Below are positions 11,101 to 19,060 of a DNA stretch of 64,000 bases, one piece after another. The stretch is from Bacteroides xylanisolvens XB1A. Its GTDB lineage: Bacteria > Bacteroidota > Bacteroidia > Bacteroidales > Bacteroidaceae. A program made the position numbers and the translations under genes. The stretch spans positions 4,049,128 through 4,113,127 of the forward strand of contig NC_021017.1 of NCBI RefSeq assembly GCF_000210075.1, in the 5' to 3' direction. The notes beneath the pieces were generated by a model. That model was not told the origin of the DNA and searched no databases. It saw only the letters and a list, made by a program, of their open reading frames with translations. The first letter of the stretch is position 1. The number at the start of each line of letters is the position of its first letter.

Positions 11101-11216
11101 TTAGAGGAACAGACTTGTTCTGTTCAGATCACATTGATGTGGCAGATCCGGAATGTTATGGTGTAGCGACTCCGCTGAATAAGAGTGTAGTAGTCGGTGT
11201 TACGATTGGTTTTTAA
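8166..11216 (+). CDS. SusC-like TonB-dependent outer-membrane transporter 2
   Basis: 1016 aa. The ATG at 8166 (MRKNKI) is preferred over an in-frame TTG at 8157 because it starts the signal peptide directly (cleavage near VRAQ). Domains: carboxypeptidase-regulatory-like sandwich (about 25-105, IIGIVVDKSGNPVYGASV), plug (about 115-230, with VLVDGLERDMSLVSPEEVES and ILITTKRG), then barrel to the C-terminal VVGVTIGF. Divergent from the first SusC of this operon, so the two pairs probably take different oligosaccharides. Its SusD partner follows after 21 nt. Confidence 0.94.
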   Translation: MRKNKILILALLVCLSIPVRAQNTDNNIIGIVVDKSGNPVYGASVNVEGGAVETRVETDKDGKFEIAVEKGQRLSVFSVDKGSTTVVVKADGPMTIVMGYAAQTIDVGANRTFNRHESTAAVSTTYNEEFNKRSSRNISNSLYGYGLGLTTLQNAASTGLMADPTFYVRGLQSLSSSTPLVLVDGLERDMSLVSPEEVESVSILKDAAAVALYGYKGVNGAILITTKRGKYKTKEITFTYDHIINTQSRRPEFVDAATYASAVNEARGYEGLGARYTPEEVDAFRNGVGSGGASRMYPYLYPNVNWIDETFKDRGVSNKYTIEFRGGGTKFRYYTMANLLTDKGFIKTPNANDGYSTQNMYSRANLRTNLDIDLTGTTKLKLNLLGTLSESRIPGASVNLWDMIYSIPSAAFPVRTEDGSWGGSTTWAGTSNPVAQSQGAAYSKGHSRSLFADLTLSQDLSGLLKGLGANFRLAYDNYSNILEDHSKTYTYAGYATSWTTNGPFYTAISGGESSEMGSGAGIDNWARQFNFAGSVDYNRSFQKWDVYSQLKWDYEYRDSYGLNTTIYRQNVSWYNHVGFSNRYYLDLALVGSASSLLAPGHKWAFSPTISAAWVLSEEKWLKDVSWVNFLKLRASFGVINVDYLPKDGSTTVYDYWDQIYTTTGTQYKFNSSYDSEFGSTIIGRLATANSTHEKAYKYNVGVDAMLFNGLNVTAEGYYQRRKDIWVSSEGKYTDVLGVDAPFENAGIVDSYGMELGLNYTKRLGDVVFNLGGNFAWNKNEIKEQLEEPRLYKNLVQTGNRLGQVYGMVAEGFFKDKEDIANSLTQNFTTVVPGDIKYKDVNGDGIIDANDKTAIGYSTTAPEIYYSFHLGAEWKGIGVDVMFQGTGNYSALLNTKSMFWPLINNTTLSTHYYENRWTPENQNAKYPRLSSQSNANNYQANTVWLADRSFLKLRNAEVYYRFPKELMKKTKILGSAKLYVRGTDLFCSDHIDVADPECYGVATPLNKSVVVGVTIGF

Positions 11217-11237
11217 TCATAAAAACAAAGCGAAAGA

Positions 11238-12959
11238 ATGAAACTGAAAAACATTATCTACGGAATGATGTGTGTAGTCACACTCGGTTCCTGCTCAGAT
11301 AAGATGGAATATCATGAGTACAATAACTATGATGAGGATTTTGTGAAGCTCAACTTCGGTAATGTGGGAGGGCTGATAACAAATATCTATTTGTCCATGG
11401 ATGTGGACTTTGGAAACTATAGCGGGGCAATTCTTGGTTCTGCTACTGATGAGGCTGAATATGCTTATTCGGGAAATCAGATTGAAGACTTTTACAATGG
11501 TTCTTGGAGTCCGTCAAATGCTAAAAGTAGTATGTGGACGTCCTGTTATGAAGGGATAGCCAATTGTAATTTATATCTGGAGAAGTTTACCGGACTGACA
11601 TTTCCCGAGTTGGCTTTGAACAGTGATTATGCACAACAAATGTTCCGTTATACCAATTACCAGTATGAGGTGCGTTTCCTTCGTGCATATTTCTACTTTA
11701 ACTTGGTACGGCAATATGGAGATGTGCCGTTTAGCGACCATATATTAACAGCCGAAGAATCGAATACATTGTCGCGCAGGCCGGCACAGGAGATTTTTGA
11801 TTATATCATAGCCGAATGTGATGATATAAAGGATAAGATTATTGTCGATTACAGTAAACTGGGAGATATGGCATTGCCTAGTAGTCCGGCGGAAACAGGA
11901 CGTGCCAACCGTAAAACGGTATTGGCCTTGAAAGCTCGTGCTGCGTTGTATGCGGCAAGTCCTTTGTTTAACCCGACTGATAATAAAGAGCTGTGGTATC
12001 GTGCAGCTAAAGCCAATAAGGAAATTTTAGATGACAGTAATGGATTTGCTGAAAAGGCAAAACTCTTAGTGGAGGATTATTCATCACTTTGGAGTAAGGA
12101 TAATTACAATGACGCTACTAGTGAATTGATTTTTCTCCGTCGTGCCACTACTACCACTAATTCTTTTGAGGGATATAACTTCCCGGTAGGGTTGGAAAAT
12201 TGTAAAGGTGGAAACTGTCCCACACAGACACTGGTGGATGCGTATGAGATGAAGGATACAGGGTTGCGCCCGGACGAGTTGGATAACTACGATCCTACTA
12301 ATCCTTATTATACCAACCGCGACCCTCGTTTCTATCTGACTATTGCCAAGAATGGAGACGAAAAATGGCCTAACTGGAATACTGTTCCTCTGCAAACCTA
12401 TCAGGGCGGATTAAATGCGGAACCTTTGAGTGGCGGAACTCCGACAGGTTATTATCTGAAGAAGTATTGTCAGACGGCAGTAGATTTGCGTGCCGGTACA
12501 GCTTCAAAGACCTATCATTCATGGATTACGTTCCGTTTTGGAGAGTTCTATTTGAATTATGCGGAAGCTGTATATAAGTATCTGGGTAGTCCGTATGCAA
12601 CGGACAGTGAATTTACAACTTCGGCTGTAGATGCTATCAAAGTAGTCCGTACACGTGCCGGAATGCCCGGATTCCCTCAAGGGATGACCAATGATGCTTT
12701 CTGGAAGAAATATCAGAATGAACGTATGGTAGAATTGGCTTTTGAAGGACATCGTTTTTGGGATGTACGTCGTTGGAAGGAGGGGGACAAACATTTCAAG
12801 AACATTGTTGAAATGAAAATTACGAAAAATGGGGATGATATTTATACGTATGAGCGTAAGGTAAAAGAAAGAAGTTGGGATGATAAGATGTATTTCTTCC
12901 CGATTCCTCAGAGTGAAAAATCGAAAAATCCTAATTTGGAGCAGAATCCGGGTTGGTAA
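11238..12959 (+). CDS. SusD/RagB-like surface lipoprotein 2
   Basis: 573 aa, usual SusD length. Lipobox LGSC (Cys19) followed by SDKMEY. Family hallmarks are visible: EVRFLRAYFYFNLVRQYGDVPF (about 135-156), FGEFYLNYAEAVYKY in the C-terminal half, ERMVELAFEGHRFWDVRRW, and the terminal PIPQSEKSKNPNLEQNPGW. It pairs with the preceding SusC as the outer-membrane oligosaccharide capture complex. Confidence 0.94.
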   Translation: MKLKNIIYGMMCVVTLGSCSDKMEYHEYNNYDEDFVKLNFGNVGGLITNIYLSMDVDFGNYSGAILGSATDEAEYAYSGNQIEDFYNGSWSPSNAKSSMWTSCYEGIANCNLYLEKFTGLTFPELALNSDYAQQMFRYTNYQYEVRFLRAYFYFNLVRQYGDVPFSDHILTAEESNTLSRRPAQEIFDYIIAECDDIKDKIIVDYSKLGDMALPSSPAETGRANRKTVLALKARAALYAASPLFNPTDNKELWYRAAKANKEILDDSNGFAEKAKLLVEDYSSLWSKDNYNDATSELIFLRRATTTTNSFEGYNFPVGLENCKGGNCPTQTLVDAYEMKDTGLRPDELDNYDPTNPYYTNRDPRFYLTIAKNGDEKWPNWNTVPLQTYQGGLNAEPLSGGTPTGYYLKKYCQTAVDLRAGTASKTYHSWITFRFGEFYLNYAEAVYKYLGSPYATDSEFTTSAVDAIKVVRTRAGMPGFPQGMTNDAFWKKYQNERMVELAFEGHRFWDVRRWKEGDKHFKNIVEMKITKNGDDIYTYERKVKERSWDDKMYFFPIPQSEKSKNPNLEQNPGW

Positions 12960-13036
12960 CTTAACCGGAATACTGATGAATAGAAATAGGATATTCTTGC
13001 ATAGAACGGATGTTTATAGAATAAAAAACGAAAGAA

Positions 13037-15172
13037 ATGAAGATACATTATATAATATTGGGGCTGTTTTATTTGCTGGCTATAGTTGCTTGCTCAGATA
13101 ATGACCCCGTCGTTGAAGTGAACAATGGCAATCAAACAGAAGAATTGCCTCCTCTGCCGACCGAAGTCATAACGGGTAGCCGCGCCATGTGGGTGAGTTA
13201 TGATCCTATTTCGGCTTCTGATCCCAATAACGCATCAGGGATTGCATCCGCATTGATTAGCTGGAGATTATTGAAGACCGATCCGTCTAATGTTGCTTTT
13301 GATATTTATAAATCAGTAGACGGTGAGACGGAAGTGAAATTGAATGAAGAACCTATTTCAAATACGACTTCCTGGGTGGATGCAGATATTGATGTATCAA
13401 AAACGAATGTATATCGGGTTACTCTTGCTAATCAGGCTGAAACGCTTTGCGATTATACATTTACTTCTGAAATGGCAGAAAAGTTTTATCATGAAATTAG
13501 ATTAAACATGAATGTACCCGATGCATCGATTACATATTCTCCTGATGATATTCAGCTAGGTGACTTGGACGGTGACGGTGAATTAGAGATTGTGGTGAAG
13601 AGAGAACCATACGACGGAGCGAATATGGGAGTTTGGTTTAATGGTACTACTCTGTTGGAAGCATATAAAATGGACGGGACTTTCTTGTGGAGGATTGATT
13701 TGGGAATTAACATCCGTTCCGGATCACATTATACTTCTTATATCTTGTATGATTTTGATGGTGACGGTTTGTGTGAAATTGCTTTCCGTACTTCCGAAGG
13801 TACAAAGTTTGCCGATGGCAAGATTATCACTGACGCAAATGGGAAAGTGAATGATTATCGTAATCGTCAAACAGATGGTAAAGGTTGGTACTCCGGAGCG
13901 GCTATTGCGAGAGATCAGAATGACCCGTCTACAGCTACTACTTGCGGTTTGATAATGGAGGGTCCCGAATATATCTCTATTTGCAGGGGATATGACGGAC
14001 GTGAAATAACTCGTATAGATAATATTCCACGTGGAGGAGAAGGATCGAAAGTATCACGTGCCAAGTATTGGAGTGAATATTGGGGAGATGATTTTGGCAA
14101 TCGTATGGATCGCTTCTTTATCGGTGTTGCTTATTTGGATGGTATTCCTGATGAAACAACCGGAGCGCGAGTGGCTAATCCTAGTTTGATAATCAGTAGA
14201 GGTATTTATAAGAATTGGCAGGTTTGGGCACTTGACTTAAAAGGTAATGAATTGGTTCCACGTTGGAAGTTTGATACAGCAGATCATTCGTCTAAATGGT
14301 TAGGGATGTGTTCACACTGTTTCCGTGTTGCTGATTTGGACGGTGATGGAAGGGATGAGATTTTGTATGGTTCGGCAGCTATTGACGATAATGGAAGCGA
14401 GTTATGGTGTAGTGGAAATGGGCATGGAGATATATTGCATGTCGGAAAATTCATAAAAGACCGTTCCGGATTGCAGATTGTTGCTTCTTTTGAAGAGTCA
14501 AAAGATTATGAAGGTCAGGGAAATGGATATGCCTGTCAGGTGATGAATGCAAGAGATGGTAGTATGATTACCGGTCATGGACGAAATTTACCGGCAGATG
14601 CAAGTGATGTTGGGCGTTGTATAGTAGCGGATGTTGATCCGGATAGTCCGGATTTTGAATATTGGTCTTCTACACAAGAAGGTATGTTTAGTTGTAATGG
14701 TACCGGATTGGTTTCTACTACATATCCTACTGGAATTGGTAGCGGAGTGATGTATAATGTGGCTATTTATTGGAGTGGTCAATCTACTAGGGAAATGTTA
14801 GACCGCGGTTGTATTGTGAGCTATAAAGCGAACCCTGATGTAAACAAGTCAAATAAGAATCGTCTGATATCTTTTGACCTTTATGGTAGTAATCAGGGAA
14901 ATCATGCCTCAAAATATAATCCTTGTTATTATGGTGATTTTTTGGGTGATTACCGTGAAGAGGTTATTTTAGGCTCAAGTGATTATAAATCAATCTATAT
15001 ATTCTCAACGAATCATCCTACTACACACCGTCTGCCACACTTGATGACCGACCATAACTATGACATGTCTCAGGCTATGCAGAACATGGGATATAATCAG
15101 GGAACTAACCTGGGTTATTATGTAGGCGCCGAAACTTTGAAGTCATCCGAAACGGAAGAACCGAAAGAATAA
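13037..15172 (+). CDS. PL11-type rhamnogalacturonan lyase, lipoprotein
   Basis: 711 aa. Start at 13037 gives a signal peptide with lipobox AIVAC (Cys19) followed by SDNDP, consistent with a cell-surface lipoprotein. It belongs to the PL11 rhamnogalacturonan lyase family: an N-terminal fibronectin-like region (LISWRLLKTDPSNVAFDIY) and a beta-propeller with repeated calcium-type loops (LGDLDGDGELEIV, YDFDGDGLCEI, ADLDGDGRDEI) and MNRFF/GMCSHCFRV blocks. PL11 enzymes cleave the rhamnose-galacturonate backbone by beta-elimination. It is last in the transporter operon, so a surface endo-lyase role fits. More divergent from the two soluble PL11 proteins of this locus; closest in style to the lipoprotein at 59847-61817. 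Confidence 0.88.
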   Translation: MKIHYIILGLFYLLAIVACSDNDPVVEVNNGNQTEELPPLPTEVITGSRAMWVSYDPISASDPNNASGIASALISWRLLKTDPSNVAFDIYKSVDGETEVKLNEEPISNTTSWVDADIDVSKTNVYRVTLANQAETLCDYTFTSEMAEKFYHEIRLNMNVPDASITYSPDDIQLGDLDGDGELEIVVKREPYDGANMGVWFNGTTLLEAYKMDGTFLWRIDLGINIRSGSHYTSYILYDFDGDGLCEIAFRTSEGTKFADGKIITDANGKVNDYRNRQTDGKGWYSGAAIARDQNDPSTATTCGLIMEGPEYISICRGYDGREITRIDNIPRGGEGSKVSRAKYWSEYWGDDFGNRMDRFFIGVAYLDGIPDETTGARVANPSLIISRGIYKNWQVWALDLKGNELVPRWKFDTADHSSKWLGMCSHCFRVADLDGDGRDEILYGSAAIDDNGSELWCSGNGHGDILHVGKFIKDRSGLQIVASFEESKDYEGQGNGYACQVMNARDGSMITGHGRNLPADASDVGRCIVADVDPDSPDFEYWSSTQEGMFSCNGTGLVSTTYPTGIGSGVMYNVAIYWSGQSTREMLDRGCIVSYKANPDVNKSNKNRLISFDLYGSNQGNHASKYNPCYYGDFLGDYREEVILGSSDYKSIYIFSTNHPTTHRLPHLMTDHNYDMSQAMQNMGYNQGTNLGYYVGAETLKSSETEEPKE

Positions 15173-15209
15173 GAAAAATCTTATTCTATTTAGTATAAGT
15201 TTATAAGGA

Positions 15210-15248
15210 AAGAACAATCCGGTTACAGTGTCGGGTTGTTCTTTTTTT
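15210..15248 (+). terminator. Rho-independent terminator of the first operon
   Basis: A 12-bp stem (AAGAACAATCCG pairing with CGGGTTGTTCTT, one G-T wobble) is followed directly by a run of T. It sits 37 nt after the PL11 stop codon and closes the fimbrillin/SusC/SusD/PL11 operon. Confidence 0.9.
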
Positions 15249-15254
15249 CATAGT

Positions 15255-15319
15255 TGAACGAATCGCCATATATATGGATAATATTCTATTTCTTAATTGA
15301 TCGGCTCTCCCTACCTTTG
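15255..15319 (+). promoter_or_regulatory. Promoter with putative HTCS operator for the PL26-like gene
   Basis: The -7 box TACCTTTG (15312-15319) matches Bacteroides TAnnTTTG and lies 24 nt before the ATG. Upstream are direct half-sites TGAACGA (15255-15261) and TGGATAA (15275-15281), spaced 20 bp, the first 57 nt before the -7 box. The element AATATTCTAT (15280-15289) is shared, at identical distance to the -7 box, with the promoter of the PL11 gene at 22209. Confidence 0.7.
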
Positions 15320-15343
15320 TAAGGTGAGATAGCAAATATACAT

Positions 15344-18300
15344 ATGAAAAAACTCTTTATCCTTTTGTTCCTCTTCATCACTTTAGGAACAAACGCACAA
15401 AACAATAAAGTTTCCGGCCTCAACGCCCGCCAGTTTCATAAATATTGGAAGGTAGAGTCGGAATCTCCGGATTATAAAGTGACATTTCAGGGTGATACCG
15501 CTGAAATACTGTCTCCTAAAGGCCTTACTTTATGGAGGAAAGAAAAGATGAGCGGGCGGGTAACCATTGAATATGATGCATGTGTAGTTGTAGAAAAAGA
15601 AGGAGACCGTTTGAGTGACCTGAATTGCTTTTGGATGGCTTCGGATCCCAAATATCCTGATAATATATGGAAACGTGAGAAGTGGCGTAGCGGAATCTTT
15701 CTGAATTGTTATTCTTTGCAACTCTATTACATGGGATATGGTGGAAATTATAACTCTACTACACGCTTCCGTCGTTATGACGGCAATGAAGCAGGAATCA
15801 CAGATCCCAAAGTACGTCCTGCCATATTGAAAGAATATACAGATACCGAACATTTGCTAAAAGCGAATCACTGGTATCACATTAAGATAACAAATGAAAA
15901 TAATAGGGTTAGTTATTACATAGACGGCAAGAGACTGGTGGACTTCCGCGATGCCGAACCTCTGACAGAAGGATGGTTCGGCTTTCGCACCACCTTATCC
16001 CGTACCCGCATTACAAACTTCCACTATGAATGTTTACCACCCCAAACGTCTACTGTTCCTTTACATTGGATCGGCAATACTCCTGAACAAGACAAAGCTG
16101 TAAGCTTCGGAGTTCCTTTTGATGAAGGCTACCTATTTCCTGAAACTTCATTGCGACTAAAAACAGATAGAAATCAAGAGATTCCGGTAGATACTTGGCC
16201 ATTGGCTTACTGGCCGGATGGTTCCGTGAAATGGAGCGGAGTTGCCGGAGTCATTCCTGCCGGAACGGAAAGACTGACATTAGAAAAAGCCCCCCGGAAA
16301 GTAAAAACTATCAATAAACAGCCTAATGCTTCTATTGCAATCACTGAAACGCCTGAAAATATTCAGATTGAAACAGGGGTAATTTCCGTATTTATTCCCC
16401 GACGCGGAGATTTCCTGATTGATAGCCTATTATATAAAGGAACTAAAGTAGGAGAGAAAGCGCGTCTGATTTGTAATACTCAAAGCGAGCCGATTCAAGA
16501 AAATACATCTCAAATATCTTTTACTCGTTACATAGGAGAAATAAAATCAGTAACCATAGAACGTCTGGGCTCTGTACGGGCACTTGTAAAGTTGGAAGGG
16601 ATACATCAGAACAGGAATAAGAAGATTGATACGAATCACTCTGAAAGGGAAGGGAACTATGCGAATAACTCTGATATGAACAAACGGAATAACCGTGAGT
16701 GGCTTCCTTTTGTGGTACGTCTCTACTTTTATGGTGGCAGTGAACAGATCAAAATGGTACATAGCTTCGTCTATGACGGAGATCAGAAGAAAGATTTCAT
16801 TCGTAGTTTGGGTATCCGTTTCGATGTTCCTATGCGTGAAGCTCTGTATAATCGTCATATTGCTTTCTCGTGTGCAGATGGAGGAGTGTGGAGCGAGCCG
16901 GTACAACCATTGGTAGGGCGTCGCATACTCACTTTAAATAAGACAGATAATAAGAAAAACAGTAATGAAAAGAAAGATGCACAACAGAAGTCAACAGATG
17001 AATCCTCCCTGCAACAACAGCAAATGGAAGGCAAACGTATTCCGCCTTATGAATCTTTCGATGAAAAGAACCGCTCTCTGCTCGATAACTGGGCTTCATG
17101 GAATGATTACCGTCTGTCTCAACTCACTGCCGATGCTTTCTCCATTCGTAAACGTGCCAATAACGATAATCCCTGGATAGGAACCTTTTCCGGCACACGT
17201 AGCGATGGATATATTTTTGTCGGAGATATTACCGGAGGATTAGGACTTTGTATGCATGACTTTTGGCAGTCTTATCCCTCTTCTATTGAAATTTCAGACG
17301 CACGAACCCCGGTAGCTACCCTTACCGCCTGGTTGTGGAGTCCGGAGTCCGAGCCTATGGATTTACGGCATTATGATCGTATAGCTCATGACCTGAATGC
17401 CAGCTATGAAGATGTCCAAGAAGGTATGAGCACGCCATACGGCATTGCCCGTACAACTACGTTGACACTGATCCCACAAAGTGGCTATGCCGGAAAAAAG
17501 GCTTTTGCTGATTATGCCAAACAATTTTCTAGCCCTAGTCTGTTAATGCCAACCCCGAATTATCTTCATGCCCGCCAGGCTTTCGGGATATGGAGTCTCC
17601 CCGACCGTACTACTCCATTCCGTACTCGTGTAGAAGCCCGCTTGGATGCTTACATTGACTTCTATCAGAAAGCAATCGAACAAAACAAGTGGTACGGTTT
17701 CTGGAATTATGGTGATGTGATGCACGCTTATGACCCTGTTCGTCATACCTGGCGTTACGATGTCGGAGGATTTGCCTGGGACAATACGGAACTGGCTTCT
17801 AATATGTGGCTATGGTATAATTTCCTGCGTACCGGGCGTATTGATATTTGGCGTATGGCAGAAGCTATGACGCGTCATACAGGCGAAGTGGATGTCTATC
17901 ATATCGGTCCCAATGCCGGATTAGGCAGTCGGCATAATGTAAGTCATTGGGGATGCGGAGCTAAAGAAGCGCGAATCAGCCAGGCCGCCTGGAACCGTTT
18001 CTACTATTACCTTACTACAGACGAACGTTGCGGTGATTTAATGACTGAAGTGAAGGATGCCGACCACAAACTCTATGACTTGGACCCTATGCGCCTGGCC
18101 CAACCTCGCAGTGAATATCCTTGTACCGCTCCCGCCCGTTTGCGTATCGGTCCCGACTGGCTGGCTTATGCCGGTAATTGGATGACAGAATGGGAGCGCA
18201 CAGGTAACACTGCTTATCGTGATAAAATAATAGCAGGAATGAAAAGCATTGCCGTCCTGCCTAACCGCCTCTTTACCGGCCCCAAAGCTCTAGGATTTGA

Positions 18301-18742
18301 TCCGTCAACAGGGATCATCACAACCGAATGTGACCCCAAACTGGAAACAACCAACCATTTAATGACGATCATGGGCGGATTTGAGATAGCCAATGAAATG
18401 ATGCGTATGATTGATATACCCGAATGGAAAGACGCCTGGCTTGACCATGCTGCACGTTACAAGAAGAAAGCATGGGAGCTTAGCCATAGCCGTTTTCGTG
18501 TTTCCCGCCTGATGGCTTACGCAGCTTATCACTTGCGTAATACCCAAATGGCTGAAGAAGCCTGGAAAGATTTGTTTACCCGGTTGGAACATACACCTGC
18601 ACCGCCTTTCCGCATCACTACCATACTTCCGCCGGAAGTACCGTCTCTATTAGATGAATGTACGAGCATCAGCACGAATGATGCTGCTCTTTGGAGTCTG
18701 GATGCTATTTATATGCAGGAAGTTATTCCAATAGATAACTGA
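15344..18742 (+). CDS. PcRGLX/PL26-type exo-rhamnogalacturonan lyase with N-terminal jelly-roll
   Basis: 1132 aa, signal peptide cleaved near TNAQ (about residue 19), so probably periplasmic. Residues about 30-225 look like a DUF6250-type beta-sandwich (LYYMGYGGNYNSTTRFRRYDG, FRTTLSRTRITNFHYE). From about 235 the sequence resembles the PcRGLX/YetA-like RIFT barrel (PLHWIGNTPEQDKAVSFGVP), followed by an alpha/alpha-toroid-rich region (MWLWYNFLRTGRIDIW, HNVSHWGCGAKE). Known members (PL26) release unsaturated disaccharide from rhamnogalacturonan-I. Oddity: two low-complexity hydrophilic inserts, near residues 425-450 and 535-565 (Lys/Asn/Gln-rich). Monocistronic, with its own HTCS-type promoter. 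PL26 assignment is by recall of family features, not a search. Confidence 0.72.
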   Translation: MKKLFILLFLFITLGTNAQNNKVSGLNARQFHKYWKVESESPDYKVTFQGDTAEILSPKGLTLWRKEKMSGRVTIEYDACVVVEKEGDRLSDLNCFWMASDPKYPDNIWKREKWRSGIFLNCYSLQLYYMGYGGNYNSTTRFRRYDGNEAGITDPKVRPAILKEYTDTEHLLKANHWYHIKITNENNRVSYYIDGKRLVDFRDAEPLTEGWFGFRTTLSRTRITNFHYECLPPQTSTVPLHWIGNTPEQDKAVSFGVPFDEGYLFPETSLRLKTDRNQEIPVDTWPLAYWPDGSVKWSGVAGVIPAGTERLTLEKAPRKVKTINKQPNASIAITETPENIQIETGVISVFIPRRGDFLIDSLLYKGTKVGEKARLICNTQSEPIQENTSQISFTRYIGEIKSVTIERLGSVRALVKLEGIHQNRNKKIDTNHSEREGNYANNSDMNKRNNREWLPFVVRLYFYGGSEQIKMVHSFVYDGDQKKDFIRSLGIRFDVPMREALYNRHIAFSCADGGVWSEPVQPLVGRRILTLNKTDNKKNSNEKKDAQQKSTDESSLQQQQMEGKRIPPYESFDEKNRSLLDNWASWNDYRLSQLTADAFSIRKRANNDNPWIGTFSGTRSDGYIFVGDITGGLGLCMHDFWQSYPSSIEISDARTPVATLTAWLWSPESEPMDLRHYDRIAHDLNASYEDVQEGMSTPYGIARTTTLTLIPQSGYAGKKAFADYAKQFSSPSLLMPTPNYLHARQAFGIWSLPDRTTPFRTRVEARLDAYIDFYQKAIEQNKWYGFWNYGDVMHAYDPVRHTWRYDVGGFAWDNTELASNMWLWYNFLRTGRIDIWRMAEAMTRHTGEVDVYHIGPNAGLGSRHNVSHWGCGAKEARISQAAWNRFYYYLTTDERCGDLMTEVKDADHKLYDLDPMRLAQPRSEYPCTAPARLRIGPDWLAYAGNWMTEWERTGNTAYRDKIIAGMKSIAVLPNRLFTGPKALGFDPSTGIITTECDPKLETTNHLMTIMGGFEIANEMMRMIDIPEWKDAWLDHAARYKKKAWELSHSRFRVSRLMAYAAYHLRNTQMAEEAWKDLFTRLEHTPAPPFRITTILPPEVPSLLDECTSISTNDAALWSLDAIYMQEVIPIDN

Positions 18743-19060
18743 ACGAGTGTAAAGTAGCACTAGTTGCTTCCCAATCTATTAATAGCAAAGTTCTTCCGCA
18801 TTAAGGGTAAACTTCCTTTCTTTTAATACCAAACTTACAATCAACTTATTATAAACTATAAACGCAAGTTCTGTTTTTATAAATGAAGCTTTTGATTATA
18901 AAAACAAAACTTGCATTTTTATAAACGGAACTTGCGTTTATAGATTAGTCTTAAGCAACTGATACTTTGGTACTAATCCAAAAGAAGTTTGCAAAGGGAT
19001 AAGAGTAACTTTTCTATTAATAGATTACGGGATAGATAGCGTACTTTATCCCTTATGTTC
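18743..19060. repeat. 318-nt intergenic stretch with nested inverted repeats
   Basis: Lies between two convergent genes. It holds a perfect 16-bp inverted repeat (18856-18871 and 18928-18943, CTATAAACGCAAGTTC and its complement) enclosing a second perfect 11-bp inverted repeat (18872-18882 and 18896-18906). Parts of the arms (ACTTGC plus TTTTTATAAA) also recur as direct copies. It could act as a bidirectional terminator or be a REP/MITE-like element. No coding potential seen in the rest. Confidence 0.6.
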
